Source: Sediminicola sp963974715
GTDB lineage: Bacteria > Bacteroidota > Bacteroidia > Flavobacteriales > Flavobacteriaceae
NCBI GenBank assembly: GCA_963974715.1
Contig: CAXBDK010000006.1
Location: 186,001 to 250,000, forward strand
Direction: 5' to 3'
Length of the DNA: 64,000 nt
Part shown: one piece after another, positions 33,828 through 43,110 of the stretch
Position numbering within the stretch: the stretch's first letter is position 1
Layout: each line of letters opens with the position of its first letter
Program-made: the position numbers and the translations under genes
Notes under the pieces: model-generated
What the model was told of the DNA's origin: nothing
Seen by the model: the letters and a program-made list of their open reading frames with translations, nothing else
Databases searched by the model: none

Positions 33828-35804
33828 TTATATGTTTGGTTCCGAAGAATTTTCCTGGTCCGCCGCACGGGTTTTGCGTTCTTCAATATCTTTATCAAAT
33901 GGCCTGATACCGAATATCTTTTCAAGATCATCCTTAAAGATGACCTCCTTTTCCAAGAGGTGCTCCGCCAGTTCGGTCAGCTTGTCCCTGTTCTGTGTCA
34001 ATAGCTCAACGGCCCGGGCGTACTGTTCTTCTATAAGCTTGGAAATTTCTTGGTCTATGGTCTGGGCAGTTTCCTCGCTATAAGGCTTCGAAAAGCCGTA
34101 CTCGTTCTGGCTGGAGGAATCATAATAGGTAAGGTTTCCTATTTTGTCGTTCAGACCGTAAATGGTAACCATGGCCCTTGCCTGTTTCGTAACTTTTTCA
34201 AGATCGCTCAGTGCCCCTGTGGAAATACTATTGAAAATCACTTTTTCGGCGGCCCTTCCGCCCAACGTAGCGCACATTTCATCTTTCATCTGGTCCGGGC
34301 GTACGATCTGTCGTTCTTCCGGCAAGTACCAAGCTGCACCCAATGATTGGCCCCTGGGCACGATCGTCACCTTTACCAACGGTGCGGCATGTTCAAGCAT
34401 CCAGCTCACGGTTGCATGACCCGCCTCATGGTAGGCTATGGTCTTTTTCTCTCCCGGGGTAATGATCTTGTTTTTCTTTTCAAGACCGCCCACTATCCTG
34501 TCCACTGCGTCCAAAAAGTCTTGTTTCGTAACCGCTTTTTTCTCCTTACGGGCGGCTATCAGTGCAGCTTCGTTACAAACGTTGGCGATATCGGCACCGG
34601 AGAAACCTGGGGTCTGTCTTGCCAGAAAGTCCAGGTCCAATGTTTCGGCCGTTTTTATGGGCCTTAGATGCACTTCAAAGATCTGCTTGCGCTCATTAAG
34701 GTCCGGAAGGTCCACATAGATCTGACGATCGAACCTGCCCGCCCTCATAAGCGCCTTGTCCAGAACATCGGCCCGGTTGGTGGCCGCTAGGACGATAACA
34801 TTGGTATTTGTACCAAAACCGTCCATTTCGGTAAGCAACTGGTTCAGGGTATTTTCCCTTTCATCATTTGATCCGGTAAAGTTGTTCTTTCCACGGGCCC
34901 TTCCAATGGCATCTATCTCATCTATAAAAATAATGGCAGGGGATTTATCCTTTGCCTGTTTAAAGAGGTCACGGACCCTGGAAGCACCGACACCCACGAA
35001 CATTTCCACAAAATCGGAACCCGATAAGGAGAAAAAGGGCACTTTGGCCTCGCCGGCCACCGCTTTTGCCAAGAGGGTCTTTCCAGTTCCCGGAGGCCCT
35101 ACCAAAAGGGCGCCTTTGGGAATTTTTCCTCCCAGGGAGGTATATTTATCGGGGTTTTTAAGGAATTCCACTATTTCTTCAACTTCTTCCTTTGCACCTT
35201 CCAGTCCGGCAACATCCTTAAAGGAGGTTCGGGTATCTGTCTTCTCGTCAAAGAGTTTGGCCTTGGACTTTCCGATATTGAAGATCTGCCCTCCGGCACC
35301 TCCGGCACCTCCGCCGGACATCCTCCGCATTAAATAGATCCAGATTCCGATGATCAGCACAAACGGTAACAAGGTGAAGAGGAGGTCTCCCAAAACGTTC
35401 GATTCCGTATCGTAATCCACGATGGTATCCAGGTTGTTCTCCTTTTTGATGTTCTTTATCTCGTTCTCAAAATTCTGTAGGTCGCCATAGTCGAGGATGT
35501 ACTGTGGCGAAACTCCTTGGGTAAGTGCAAAGGACTTGTCTGCCACATCTTTGTGAACATCTTTTTTCAAGGCCTCCTCAGTTAGGAAAACCTTGGCCTG
35601 ACGGGTATTGGTAATGATCAGTATCTTGGAAATGTCCCCATTTCTAAGGTATTCCTGGAGTTCTGAAGTGGTTGTTTTTTTGGTGCTGTTGAAGCTTCCG
35701 CTTCCAAAGAATTGAAAACCTATCAACAACATTGCAATGAGACCATATATCCACCAAGAGCTGAATTTAGGTTTTTTGGGACTCGAATTATTTTCTTTAG
35801 CCAT
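33828..35804 (-). CDS. ftsH: ATP-dependent zinc metalloprotease FtsH
   Basis: FtsH is a membrane-anchored AAA protease that degrades membrane and regulatory proteins. Two membrane helices lie at about 16-34 and 131-153, with a periplasmic domain between. Walker A is GPPGTGKTLLAKAVAGEA, Walker B is AIIFIDEIDAIG, and the zinc site is AYHEAGHATVSW. The length of 658 is normal. It is followed by the LUD gene, cdsA, psd and ACBP on the same strand. Confidence 0.97.
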   Translation of the reverse strand: MAKENNSSPKKPKFSSWWIYGLIAMLLIGFQFFGSGSFNSTKKTTTSELQEYLRNGDISKILIITNTRQAKVFLTEEALKKDVHKDVADKSFALTQGVSPQYILDYGDLQNFENEIKNIKKENNLDTIVDYDTESNVLGDLLFTLLPFVLIIGIWIYLMRRMSGGGAGGAGGQIFNIGKSKAKLFDEKTDTRTSFKDVAGLEGAKEEVEEIVEFLKNPDKYTSLGGKIPKGALLVGPPGTGKTLLAKAVAGEAKVPFFSLSGSDFVEMFVGVGASRVRDLFKQAKDKSPAIIFIDEIDAIGRARGKNNFTGSNDERENTLNQLLTEMDGFGTNTNVIVLAATNRADVLDKALMRAGRFDRQIYVDLPDLNERKQIFEVHLRPIKTAETLDLDFLARQTPGFSGADIANVCNEAALIAARKEKKAVTKQDFLDAVDRIVGGLEKKNKIITPGEKKTIAYHEAGHATVSWMLEHAAPLVKVTIVPRGQSLGAAWYLPEERQIVRPDQMKDEMCATLGGRAAEKVIFNSISTGALSDLEKVTKQARAMVTIYGLNDKIGNLTYYDSSSQNEYGFSKPYSEETAQTIDQEISKLIEEQYARAVELLTQNRDKLTELAEHLLEKEVIFKDDLEKIFGIRPFDKDIEERKTRAADQENSSEPNI

Positions 35805-35843
35805 TATTTTTTTTTACTCAAAGTGAGATTTATTATGTTTCTA

Positions 35844-35870
35844 CGCCTGCCCGCCGGAGACGGGCAGGCG
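35844..35870. repeat. GC-rich palindrome, probably a dispersed repeat
   Basis: CGCCTGCCCG (35844-35853) and CGGGCAGGCG (35861-35870) form a perfect 10-base stem around CCGGAGA. Its composition stands out from the AT-rich surroundings. Similar GC palindromes occur between genes in many flavobacteria, as I recall, which would make this one copy of a genome-wide repeat. It lies between rsfS and ftsH and could affect their mRNA. Confidence 0.6.
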
Positions 35871-35931
35871 CCGAAATGTTATTTTAGTTTTCCGCCATGT
35901 TCCCTTCGGCCTTGCCTCCCAGGTTATAGGA

Positions 35932-36306
35932 TTATTTAAAACTACTTTCAATTGCCGTCACCTGGGCATCGCCCCAGAGTCCCTCTATGTCATAAAATTC
36001 CCTGACATGTTTTTGGAAGACGTGTACCACTACGTTTACATAGTCCATTAAGATCCACTCCGAATTATCCGAACCTTCTACATGCCAAGGTTTGTCCCTT
36101 AGGCTTTTACTTACTGTTTTTTGGATGGAATTTACGATGGCGTTTACATGCGTATTGGAAGTGCCTTCACAGATAATAAAGTAGTCACAAACGGTATTCT
36201 CAATTTCTCTAAGGTCGAGAATGTTTATATGGTTTCCTTTAACTTCTTCTATCCCAAATAAAATCGAAGCGATCAATTCATCTTGACTAACTTTACCTTT
36301 CTGCAT
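35932..36306 (-). CDS. rsfS: ribosomal silencing factor
   Basis: RsfS binds protein uL14 and prevents joining of the ribosomal subunits during starvation. The family pattern is visible: DLREIENTVCDYFIICEGTS, EGSDNSEWILMDYVNVVVHVF, and FYDIEGLWGDA. The length of 124 is standard. It is divergent from birA; TAACTTTG at 36326-36333 is a candidate -7 element. Confidence 0.95.
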   Translation of the reverse strand: MQKGKVSQDELIASILFGIEEVKGNHINILDLREIENTVCDYFIICEGTSNTHVNAIVNSIQKTVSKSLRDKPWHVEGSDNSEWILMDYVNVVVHVFQKHVREFYDIEGLWGDAQVTAIESSFK

Positions 36307-36399
36307 TCAAAAATTTTAGATTTTACAAAGTTATTGTTTTTTTGTTTTTTTTACTATTGTTTTTAACATAAGATTGTAGTTGTAAGTAACCCTATTTAG

Positions 36400-37131
36400 A
36401 TGCAAATAATCAAACTTGATGCCACGGAATCCACAAATGTATATTTAAAGGAGTTAATGGGGGCGATCAGCACACCCGATTTTACCATCGTAGTGGCCGC
36501 CGATCAGCGGAAGGGCAGGGGGCAAATGGGAACGACCTGGGAATCCGAAGCTGGTAAAAATCTGACATTCAGTGTATTGAAAATATTGGACGATTTTAAG
36601 GTCGACAGGCAATTTGAACTTAATATATGTGTTTCCCTTGCGGTATACCATGCCTTGCGCTACCATCAAATACCCGATCTATATATCAAGTGGCCAAACG
36701 ACATTCTGTCAGGTGATAAGAAGATAGGGGGCATTTTGATAGAAAACATCCTTTCCGGTCCCTTATTGCTGTCGTCGGTTATTGGAATAGGTTTGAACGT
36801 CAACCAAATATCCTTCGGGGAACTGAACAGGGTTTCTTCCCTTAAATTGTTAACGGGGAGGCAATTTGACCTGGATGGACTGCTCAATATACTTCTGGAT
36901 CATCTTCAACATTATCTGGGGGAGTTGAAGAAAATGTCAATTGATGGGCTATGGGAAGAATACGAAAAAATCCTGTTTAGAAAAGACCGGCCCTCTACCT
37001 TCCAAGGCCTTGACGGGAGCCATTTCCCCGGTATCATAAAGGGCGTTTCGCCCAAGGGCACACTTTTGGTGGCCATAGGGGATGGGGAGTTACGGGAATT
37101 CGGACTTAAAGAGGTTACCTTGCTGTACTAA
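36400..37131 (+). CDS. birA: biotin--[acetyl-CoA-carboxylase] ligase
   Basis: The enzyme activates biotin as biotinyl-AMP and attaches it to carrier lysines such as that of pyruvate carboxylase, which is also encoded in this window. The biotin-binding motif GRGQMGTTWESE and the KWPNDILSGDKKIGGIL block are clear. There is no N-terminal helix-turn-helix, so it is ligase only. Length 243. Its stop overlaps the convergent SRPBCC gene by four bases. Confidence 0.94.
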   Translation: MQIIKLDATESTNVYLKELMGAISTPDFTIVVAADQRKGRGQMGTTWESEAGKNLTFSVLKILDDFKVDRQFELNICVSLAVYHALRYHQIPDLYIKWPNDILSGDKKIGGILIENILSGPLLLSSVIGIGLNVNQISFGELNRVSSLKLLTGRQFDLDGLLNILLDHLQHYLGELKKMSIDGLWEEYEKILFRKDRPSTFQGLDGSHFPGIIKGVSPKGTLLVAIGDGELREFGLKEVTLLY

Positions 37132-37520
37132 ATTTTTCGCAGGTTCTCGGAGAGGGTTCCCATAAAATTGGTGATCGGATTTTTGATCATCATTGCCATC
37201 ATGGCATTAAATTCGCCCTCAAAGCTCAGTATTACCTCACTTTCGTCTTCCTTTACCGCAAGGATGTCCGCTGTCAGGGTAAAGGGTAGTTTGTCGCTTG
37301 CTGCGCCAAGAACCACCTTGCTGAAAGGCACTGCTTCCTTTTTTTTCAGGACGATCTCGGGCATTCCCTTCAGGGCGAACAGGAATTTATCTTCTCCCAA
37401 AACTTCAAATTTGCTTATGTTTTCGGGCATTAACAGCTCAAAATTTTTAATGTCCGACAGGAAATTAAAGACTTGCTCGGCGTTTTTTGAAACGGTCTTA
37501 TTGGGGGTCTCTATATGCAT
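37128..37520 (-). CDS. SRPBCC-fold protein
   Basis: The 130-residue protein fits the START/SRPBCC lipid- or ligand-binding fold: FNFLSDIKNFELLMPENIS near the N terminus and a C-terminal helix MMAMMIKNPITNFMGTLSENL. I recall similar proteins next to pyrE in flavobacteria. The ligand is unknown. It follows pyrE by ten bases and is probably cotranscribed. Confidence 0.82.
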   Translation of the reverse strand: MHIETPNKTVSKNAEQVFNFLSDIKNFELLMPENISKFEVLGEDKFLFALKGMPEIVLKKKEAVPFSKVVLGAASDKLPFTLTADILAVKEDESEVILSFEGEFNAMMAMMIKNPITNFMGTLSENLRKI

Positions 37521-37530
37521 ATATCTTAGT

Positions 37531-38169
37531 TTATGACCAGGCCGCCGGATTTTCTTTCCAAGAGAGCAAGGTCTGTAGTTGATCTTCCTTGATCGTATTG
37601 GTCTCGGACGCCCGTTCTATGAGATGATCGTAGTCGCTTAAAGTGTTCAGGCGTATGCCCTTCTTTTTAAAATTGGAGATTGACTGATCAAAGCCGTAGG
37701 TAAAAATGGCGATCATGCCCAGCACGTCCGCACCGCCTTCATTTAGGGCGTCCACGGCGGTTAGACTGCTATTTCCCGTGCTTATCAGATCTTCTATCAC
37801 CACTACTTTTTGACCAGCTTCCAAATGCCCTTCTATCTGGTTTTTCCGACCGTGCGATTTAGGCTGGGGACGCACGTACACAAACGGCAGGCCCATTTGC
37901 TGCGCCACCAAAATCCCAATACCGATGGCACCGGTGGCCACGCCCGCGATCACGTCAGGCTTCCCGTAAAGCTCCTCCAATTGCTTGCACATTTCTTCTT
38001 TTATGAAGTTTCTGATTTCGGGATGGGATAAGATGATCCTATTGTCGCAATATATAGGGGATTTCCACCCGGATGCCCAAGTAAAAGGATTTTCAGGTTT
38101 CAACTTTATTGCATTAATTTGCAATAAGTGCCCTGCTGTTTTTTTTGCGGTGTCCTTATTTAAAACCAT
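37531..38169 (-). CDS. pyrE: orotate phosphoribosyltransferase
   Basis: PyrE joins orotate to PRPP to form OMP in pyrimidine synthesis. The PRPP motif is VVVIEDLISTGNSS, with FVYVRPQPKSHGRKNQIEG before it. The ATG at 38169 (MVLNKDTAKKTAGHLLQ) gives 212 residues; a longer frame would run into the NUDIX gene. TACATTTG (38181-38174, minus strand) ends four bases before the start codon, so the mRNA may have little or no 5' UTR. Its start codon overlaps an ATG of the divergent NUDIX gene. Confidence 0.95.
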   Translation of the reverse strand: MVLNKDTAKKTAGHLLQINAIKLKPENPFTWASGWKSPIYCDNRIILSHPEIRNFIKEEMCKQLEELYGKPDVIAGVATGAIGIGILVAQQMGLPFVYVRPQPKSHGRKNQIEGHLEAGQKVVVIEDLISTGNSSLTAVDALNEGGADVLGMIAIFTYGFDQSISNFKKKGIRLNTLSDYDHLIERASETNTIKEDQLQTLLSWKENPAAWS

Positions 38170-38176
38170 GAGGCAA

Positions 38177-38764
38177 ATGTATAAAGTTTTTGTTAATGAG
38201 TCCGCTCTAATTTTAACAAATAAGCTCTCGGATACGGAAAACAGCAAATATTTTTTGTTGAATGGCAATGCCATAAACGAAGCAATCGATTCGTTGGCCC
38301 GTAACAAAATGGAGCGGGCCTTTATCTATCATCCAAACCATGAGGAGATCTTAAAGAAGTTCACCAAAAAGATACCCCTTGTAGTGGCCGCGGGCGGAGT
38401 GGTCACTAATAAAGAGGGAAAGGTGCTATTTATCTATAGGAAGGATAAATGGGACCTTCCCAAGGGCAAAGTGGATAAGGGCGAGACCTTGGAGGAAGCC
38501 GCCCTTAGGGAAGTAGAGGAGGAAACGGGGGTGCTGGACCTTAAGATAGAGAACTTTCTGAGGACCACTTACCACGTCTTTAAAAGGAACGGAAATTATA
38601 AATTAAAGGAGGTGCATTGGTTTGCCATGAATACCACTTACAGAGGTCCCTTGGTGGGCCAATTGGATGAAGGTATCGTAAAGGTAAAATGGAAAGGGCC
38701 GGAAAAAATTAAAAAGGCCCTTTTGAACTCCTATACCAACATAAGGATATTGTTCGAGGACTAG
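38177..38764 (+). CDS. NUDIX hydrolase
   Basis: The 195-residue protein has an N-terminal domain of about 65 residues and a NUDIX domain. The NUDIX box starts at GKVDKGETLEEAALREVEEE and continues TGV, matching GX5EX7REUXEEXGU. Such enzymes cleave nucleoside diphosphate-linked compounds; the substrate is unknown. The ATG at 38177 (MYKVFVNESALIL) is preferred; an ATG at 38168 is in frame and overlaps the pyrE start codon. It converges on the M14 peptidase gene with a four-base overlap. Confidence 0.9.
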   Translation: MYKVFVNESALILTNKLSDTENSKYFLLNGNAINEAIDSLARNKMERAFIYHPNHEEILKKFTKKIPLVVAAGGVVTNKEGKVLFIYRKDKWDLPKGKVDKGETLEEAALREVEEETGVLDLKIENFLRTTYHVFKRNGNYKLKEVHWFAMNTTYRGPLVGQLDEGIVKVKWKGPEKIKKALLNSYTNIRILFED

Positions 38765-40521
38765 TCGCTTGACGTATCGGCACGTAACAGCCTGTACACC
38801 GGATATTGCATATGTGCGGCCTCGTACATCCCCGATTTTTTATAGATCCATTCCAACTGAACGTACCAGTTGGCCGCAAAATCGGCATCACTTTGTTGTC
38901 TTTCCCGAAACTGTGCGTTCAGCGATTCATTTTCTTTTAGGATCTTGCTGGCGATATCTTCAAAAACATAGGGCGAAAAACCTTCTTTCCTGCTCAGTAT
39001 GGGATCAAAAAAGTTCCAGTTGAAGAAGGAGTCAGTAGCTTCCGGTTCCAAGGTTTCCAAAAGATATCGCATGCCCACTTGATCGGTAGGGACCAGATAG
39101 TCGCCCGCGGAGAACTGCACTTCGGAGTACCTCTTGGCCACTTTTGTTCCTGAATGGGGATAATGTCCTTCGTACGGATTCTCGGCGGTGTCGTAATGCA
39201 GTATTTTATAGGACTCCACTTTTAGGACCGTATCCTTTGGCAAGCTGCTATAGACGATCTGGTTTTCCTTTAACCTGTCCATTACCTTATGCCAGCCTTT
39301 TTTGATGATATAGGCTTGTGGTATGGCCACGATGGTCGAAGGTTTAAAGCTGTTCCGATAGGCCACCTTTTTCTCAAAGGGCCTTTTTCTGTCGTATTTT
39401 AGGCGTGGAAGGCCGGTTACCTCACTGATGAGCGTATCGGCCTCAAACCCCTTAAAATTAAGGGTAACGGTCCTTGTGGTGTCCAATTCCCATTGCAGGG
39501 GATAGGTCTTGCGCTGTTGGTTCTCCCTAAGGGCATTGGCACGCATTTCCTTAATGCTCTTATGGTCGGTCTCTGCGATCCCGATCATTGTTTTCATTAG
39601 TTCATAGGTACCCTGTACCCTTTCTTTATAGGGTTTTAGCATATGTGTCTCCACCATCATTCCAAGGGTGTTCCAAAGTGTGGTATATCCGGTCGAATAC
39701 CTAGGGGAGTCGAAGAACTGGGAAAATCCACTTTCAGGTACCCTGTTGAAAACGTTGACATATGGTGTGATGTCCCAATTGGAATCCGCCAGGTCCTTTT
39801 CCAGCTTTGGCCTCAACCCTTTTTCCAGGTATTGGCCCATTGGACCGCCCATCTTGTTGTGCTGGGTAATAAGGTGCGTCAAAGTGTACTGATAATCCGC
39901 ACCGTTGCTAACATGGTTGTCCACGAAAATATCCGGTTTCAATAAATGGAATATTTGGGCGAAGGTCGCGGCATTCTTGGTGTCCATCTTTATAAAGTCC
40001 CTGTTAAGATCATAATTTTGGGCATTGCCCCTAAATCCATAACGTTCTGGGCCGTTCTGGTTGGCCCTGGTGGTGTTGTTGCGGTTGAGCGCCCCCCCTA
40101 TATTATAAACGGGAATGCTGGCTATTACCGTTTTTTTTGGGGGGGCTATCTTTCCCACGGCCAAGTCCCTGTAAAGCAACATGGTGGCATCTATGCCATC
40201 ACTTTCCCCGGGGTGGATACCGTTGTTCACCAACATGATCAGCTTATCCTTTCCAATCTTCCCAAAATTAAATTCCCCATCGGGATTATAGGTGACCAAG
40301 TGTAGGGGGTACCCACTATCCGTGTCCCCTATGGTCTGTACATTGATCTCGGGAAATTCTTTTGCCAAGTGGATGTAAAAATCTATTACCTCCGTATAGG
40401 TGGGGGTCTGGTTTCCATTTGAGGTTTCAAAAGGGGTGGGGTAGCGAGCTTGTTCGTCCTCCACTTTTTTTTCACAGGAGAGGAAAAGTGACACGACAAG
40501 CAGTAGGGGTAGGAATTTCAT
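38761..40521 (-). CDS. M14-family zinc carboxypeptidase lipoprotein
   Basis: The lipobox LFLSC near residue 15 makes this 586-residue protein a lipoprotein. The M14 zinc ligands are in NNGIHPGESDG (HxxE) and VDNHVSNGADYQYT; the substrate-binding arginine block is NYDLNRDF, and the catalytic Glu is likely in MMVETHML. The C-terminal third is an added domain of unknown role. M14 enzymes remove C-terminal residues from peptides or cut cell-wall peptides. The ATG at 40521 (MKFLPLLLVVSLFLSC) is chosen because it places the lipobox correctly. Confidence 0.9.
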   Translation of the reverse strand: MKFLPLLLVVSLFLSCEKKVEDEQARYPTPFETSNGNQTPTYTEVIDFYIHLAKEFPEINVQTIGDTDSGYPLHLVTYNPDGEFNFGKIGKDKLIMLVNNGIHPGESDGIDATMLLYRDLAVGKIAPPKKTVIASIPVYNIGGALNRNNTTRANQNGPERYGFRGNAQNYDLNRDFIKMDTKNAATFAQIFHLLKPDIFVDNHVSNGADYQYTLTHLITQHNKMGGPMGQYLEKGLRPKLEKDLADSNWDITPYVNVFNRVPESGFSQFFDSPRYSTGYTTLWNTLGMMVETHMLKPYKERVQGTYELMKTMIGIAETDHKSIKEMRANALRENQQRKTYPLQWELDTTRTVTLNFKGFEADTLISEVTGLPRLKYDRKRPFEKKVAYRNSFKPSTIVAIPQAYIIKKGWHKVMDRLKENQIVYSSLPKDTVLKVESYKILHYDTAENPYEGHYPHSGTKVAKRYSEVQFSAGDYLVPTDQVGMRYLLETLEPEATDSFFNWNFFDPILSRKEGFSPYVFEDIASKILKENESLNAQFRERQQSDADFAANWYVQLEWIYKKSGMYEAAHMQYPVYRLLRADTSSD

Positions 40522-40592
40522 TTGCCAAAAAATATATATCTGGGACCCAATGGGCCCTTGTTTCAAAATTACATAAATTTTATGGGCAAATA

Positions 40593-40997
40593 CTATGCGG
40601 CATTTGTTATTTCTTCTATTTCGCTGCGGCGTATGGGCTTTGTCTTGTATTCTATGGTATGGTGGGTCCTGTCCTTAAAAGTCTCCGATTTTTTCCGGTC
40701 CATGGGGTCAATGGAAGAGGTAACTATGTTGATGTATACTTTTTTGGGGATATCCAGGGCTATGAATTCTTCCAGGAACTGCCAACCGTCCATGATGGGC
40801 ATATTGATATCCAAGAAGATCACACTGGGTATTTCCTTGTCTTCCCTTAAGAGGTCCTTTATGGCATCAATGGCATACTTTCCATTGCTGAACGACATAA
40901 TATTTTCACATTCCACGGTTGCATTCAGCATCTTGGTAATTCCAAATACCACAATCCGGTCATCATCGACAATACAAATGGAATTAATTTTTTTCAT
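40593..40997 (-). CDS. single-domain response regulator
   Basis: The 134-residue protein is just a receiver domain: acidic IVDDD near the N terminus, phospho-acceptor D63 in VIFLDINMPIMDGW, and a conserved Lys in EYKTKPIRRSE. With no output domain it must act through protein contacts. It overlaps the PAS kinase gene by 14 bases and is its likely partner. Confidence 0.92.
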   Translation of the reverse strand: MKKINSICIVDDDRIVVFGITKMLNATVECENIMSFSNGKYAIDAIKDLLREDKEIPSVIFLDINMPIMDGWQFLEEFIALDIPKKVYINIVTSSIDPMDRKKSETFKDRTHHTIEYKTKPIRRSEIEEITNAA

Positions 40998-42831
40998 TAA
41001 AATAGATGTTAAAGGTGGTTCCCTTGCCCACTTCGCTACAGGTGATTATTTTTCCGTCCATTGCCTCTATTTGGTTCTTGGTGATATACAGGCCCATTCC
41101 CCTTGCATCGCTATTGTTATGGAATGTCTTGTACATCCCGAACAATTTGCTGCCATACTTTTTCAGGTCCAGGCCAAGGCCATTGTCGGCAATGCTCAAA
41201 ATGATATGGTCATTATGTGACTGGGTAGAAATTTTAATGACCGGATCCCTGCTGGGATCCTTATATTTTATGGAATTTGTAATGAAATTCATCAATATAC
41301 TTTCCAAATAAGCGGGAATGGCCTTTACGTAAACCTCGTCGGGAACCATATTTATGATGGTCGCATTGTTGTGCAGCAGAAAGGCCATTAGATTTTCCTG
41401 TACCGCCCTTATTTTGGAATTTAGGTGTACGGGATGTTTTTCAAGACCTACATTGGTGCTGATCGCCACTACTTCGTTTAGATTGTCCAGCGTTTCCAAA
41501 AGGTTGTTGGAGGCACTTGTAAGCATACCGATGATCTTTTTCTTTTCCATCTCATCGTTTTCTTGAACAAGAAAATCCAATAGCATGGAGAAATTGGCCG
41601 TATGCGATCGGAGGTTATGGGAAATTATATGGGCAAAATTGATCAGTTTTTTATTTTGGAGGGACGTGACGTTTATAAGGTCCCTCATTTCCGCTTCTTT
41701 TTGTTTCGACTCGGAGATGTCCAAACTGAACCCAATGATGCCCTTGGCCTTTCCGTTGGGTCCCAATAGGGGGATCTTAGATGTCAGGAAGGTGGTTTGT
41801 TTACCGTCCTTTTTAACGTGGAGGGTCTCCTTTCCCAATATGGGAGATAGCGAATTTATCACCAGAAGGTCTTCATCACGTGACATTTGGGCCGTCTTTC
41901 TTTCGTAAAGGTCAAAATCGCTTTTGCCGATCAATTCTGACGGATCTTTTACGCCAACATATTCGCATTCGGAACGGTTTACCAATGTCTTTCTCGAATC
42001 CAGGTCCTTTACAAAGATGTTCAGTGGCAGATTGTCGATCAGGGTACTTAACAATTGTTCGTTCTCTAGGGGATTTGGGCCGGAAGCCTCATGTTTTGTA
42101 ATGTCCTGAAGGGTACCCAGTAGTCCGATGATTTTTCCATCCTTAAAGATGGGCTTTCCCGAGGAAATTACATGGATGTCGGTCCCGTGCGCCGTGACCA
42201 TTTCAAGTTTTTCGCTCCAGGGAGTACCGTTTGTAAGGGCGTTTTGGATATGGTCGTTTATGGCATTTCTGGATGGGCCTTCTTTATATAGGTTGATGGA
42301 ATCCTGCAGCGATGGGGTCTCGTCCGGGCAAAGTTCCAATATCTCCCTTGTCATCACACTCCAGCCACACTCTTCCTTAATTTGGTTGTATTCCCAACTT
42401 CCGGTCCTTGATATTTCGGATTTGAGTTTGAGTAACATCCGCAGTCGCTCCAATTGTGCCTCTTTTTGCACTTTTTCGGTACAGTCTTCCATAGAGAGGA
42501 TGGCCCCTACTATATTTTCATGATCGTCATACCAGGGAAGACAATTAATATCGAACCATTTTTTTTCGCCCTCCTGTAGGAACAATTCCCGAATGCTTTC
42601 GGAGGGAATGCCGTTAAGGCTATTTTCGATCGCAAGTTCCCATCTCCTTGCCATATTAGGGAAAAGGGCGATGAGGGGCTTGCCAAGTACTTCGTTTTTG
42701 GCGAGATTAAAACATTGGCTGAATTTGTCGGATGCGTGGATGACCTCAAAGTCCTTATCGACAAAAACAGTGGCCACGGGCAATTGTTTTATCAGGTAAT
42801 TATCGGTATGTGATCTCGTTTCACGCAACAT
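40984..42831 (-). CDS. multi-PAS histidine kinase, cytosolic
   Basis: The 615-residue protein has no membrane segment. Three PAS domains are visible: about 15-120 (FVDKDFEVIHASDKF), 140-245, and 260-375 (NIFVKDLDSRKTLVNRSE). The phosphorylated histidine would be H405 in AHIISHNLRSHTANF, a HisKA variant often seen in Bacteroidota PAS kinases. The ATPase domain follows (NFITNSIKYKDPSRDPV, DNGLGLDLKKYG, GMGLYITKNQIEAM). Signals are probably soluble or redox cues sensed by the PAS domains. Confidence 0.9.
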   Translation of the reverse strand: MLRETRSHTDNYLIKQLPVATVFVDKDFEVIHASDKFSQCFNLAKNEVLGKPLIALFPNMARRWELAIENSLNGIPSESIRELFLQEGEKKWFDINCLPWYDDHENIVGAILSMEDCTEKVQKEAQLERLRMLLKLKSEISRTGSWEYNQIKEECGWSVMTREILELCPDETPSLQDSINLYKEGPSRNAINDHIQNALTNGTPWSEKLEMVTAHGTDIHVISSGKPIFKDGKIIGLLGTLQDITKHEASGPNPLENEQLLSTLIDNLPLNIFVKDLDSRKTLVNRSECEYVGVKDPSELIGKSDFDLYERKTAQMSRDEDLLVINSLSPILGKETLHVKKDGKQTTFLTSKIPLLGPNGKAKGIIGFSLDISESKQKEAEMRDLINVTSLQNKKLINFAHIISHNLRSHTANFSMLLDFLVQENDEMEKKKIIGMLTSASNNLLETLDNLNEVVAISTNVGLEKHPVHLNSKIRAVQENLMAFLLHNNATIINMVPDEVYVKAIPAYLESILMNFITNSIKYKDPSRDPVIKISTQSHNDHIILSIADNGLGLDLKKYGSKLFGMYKTFHNNSDARGMGLYITKNQIEAMDGKIITCSEVGKGTTFNIYFNEKN

Positions 42832-43110
42832 TATGTCGATATTTCCTACTAAAGTAAACGGATTTTCCAGGATGCCTGCGACTTTGTTGTGAACCCACGG
42901 AAAGTAGTTGTGTTAGCAACCTATTCCATGGACAAGCATATAGGACTTCATAATAAATCGGAAAAAGACTACATCTTTGTTTTGCCAAATCAATTTACTA
43001 TGCCGTAATGATCGTAAGTTGTTTCTTACTAATTTACGATATAAATAATGATTGACCTGTAAAAACACAAAATAATCGACAAATGGTAAAAAAGTGAAGT
43101 AAAAATAATG
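42832..43110. other. AT-rich gap upstream of the PAS kinase
   Basis: About 280 bases between coaD and the PAS kinase, both leftward. I see no ORF or stable hairpin. TACTTTAG about 25 bases before the kinase is a weak -7-like match. Confidence 0.4.

Noticed and set aside
34756..35337. 193-codon frame antisense to ftsH
   Set aside because: Shadow of the conserved AAA domain; low-complexity product rich in Ser and Pro.
37985..38167. N-terminal extension of the NUDIX protein
   Set aside because: It runs antisense through pyrE and does not resemble NUDIX proteins.
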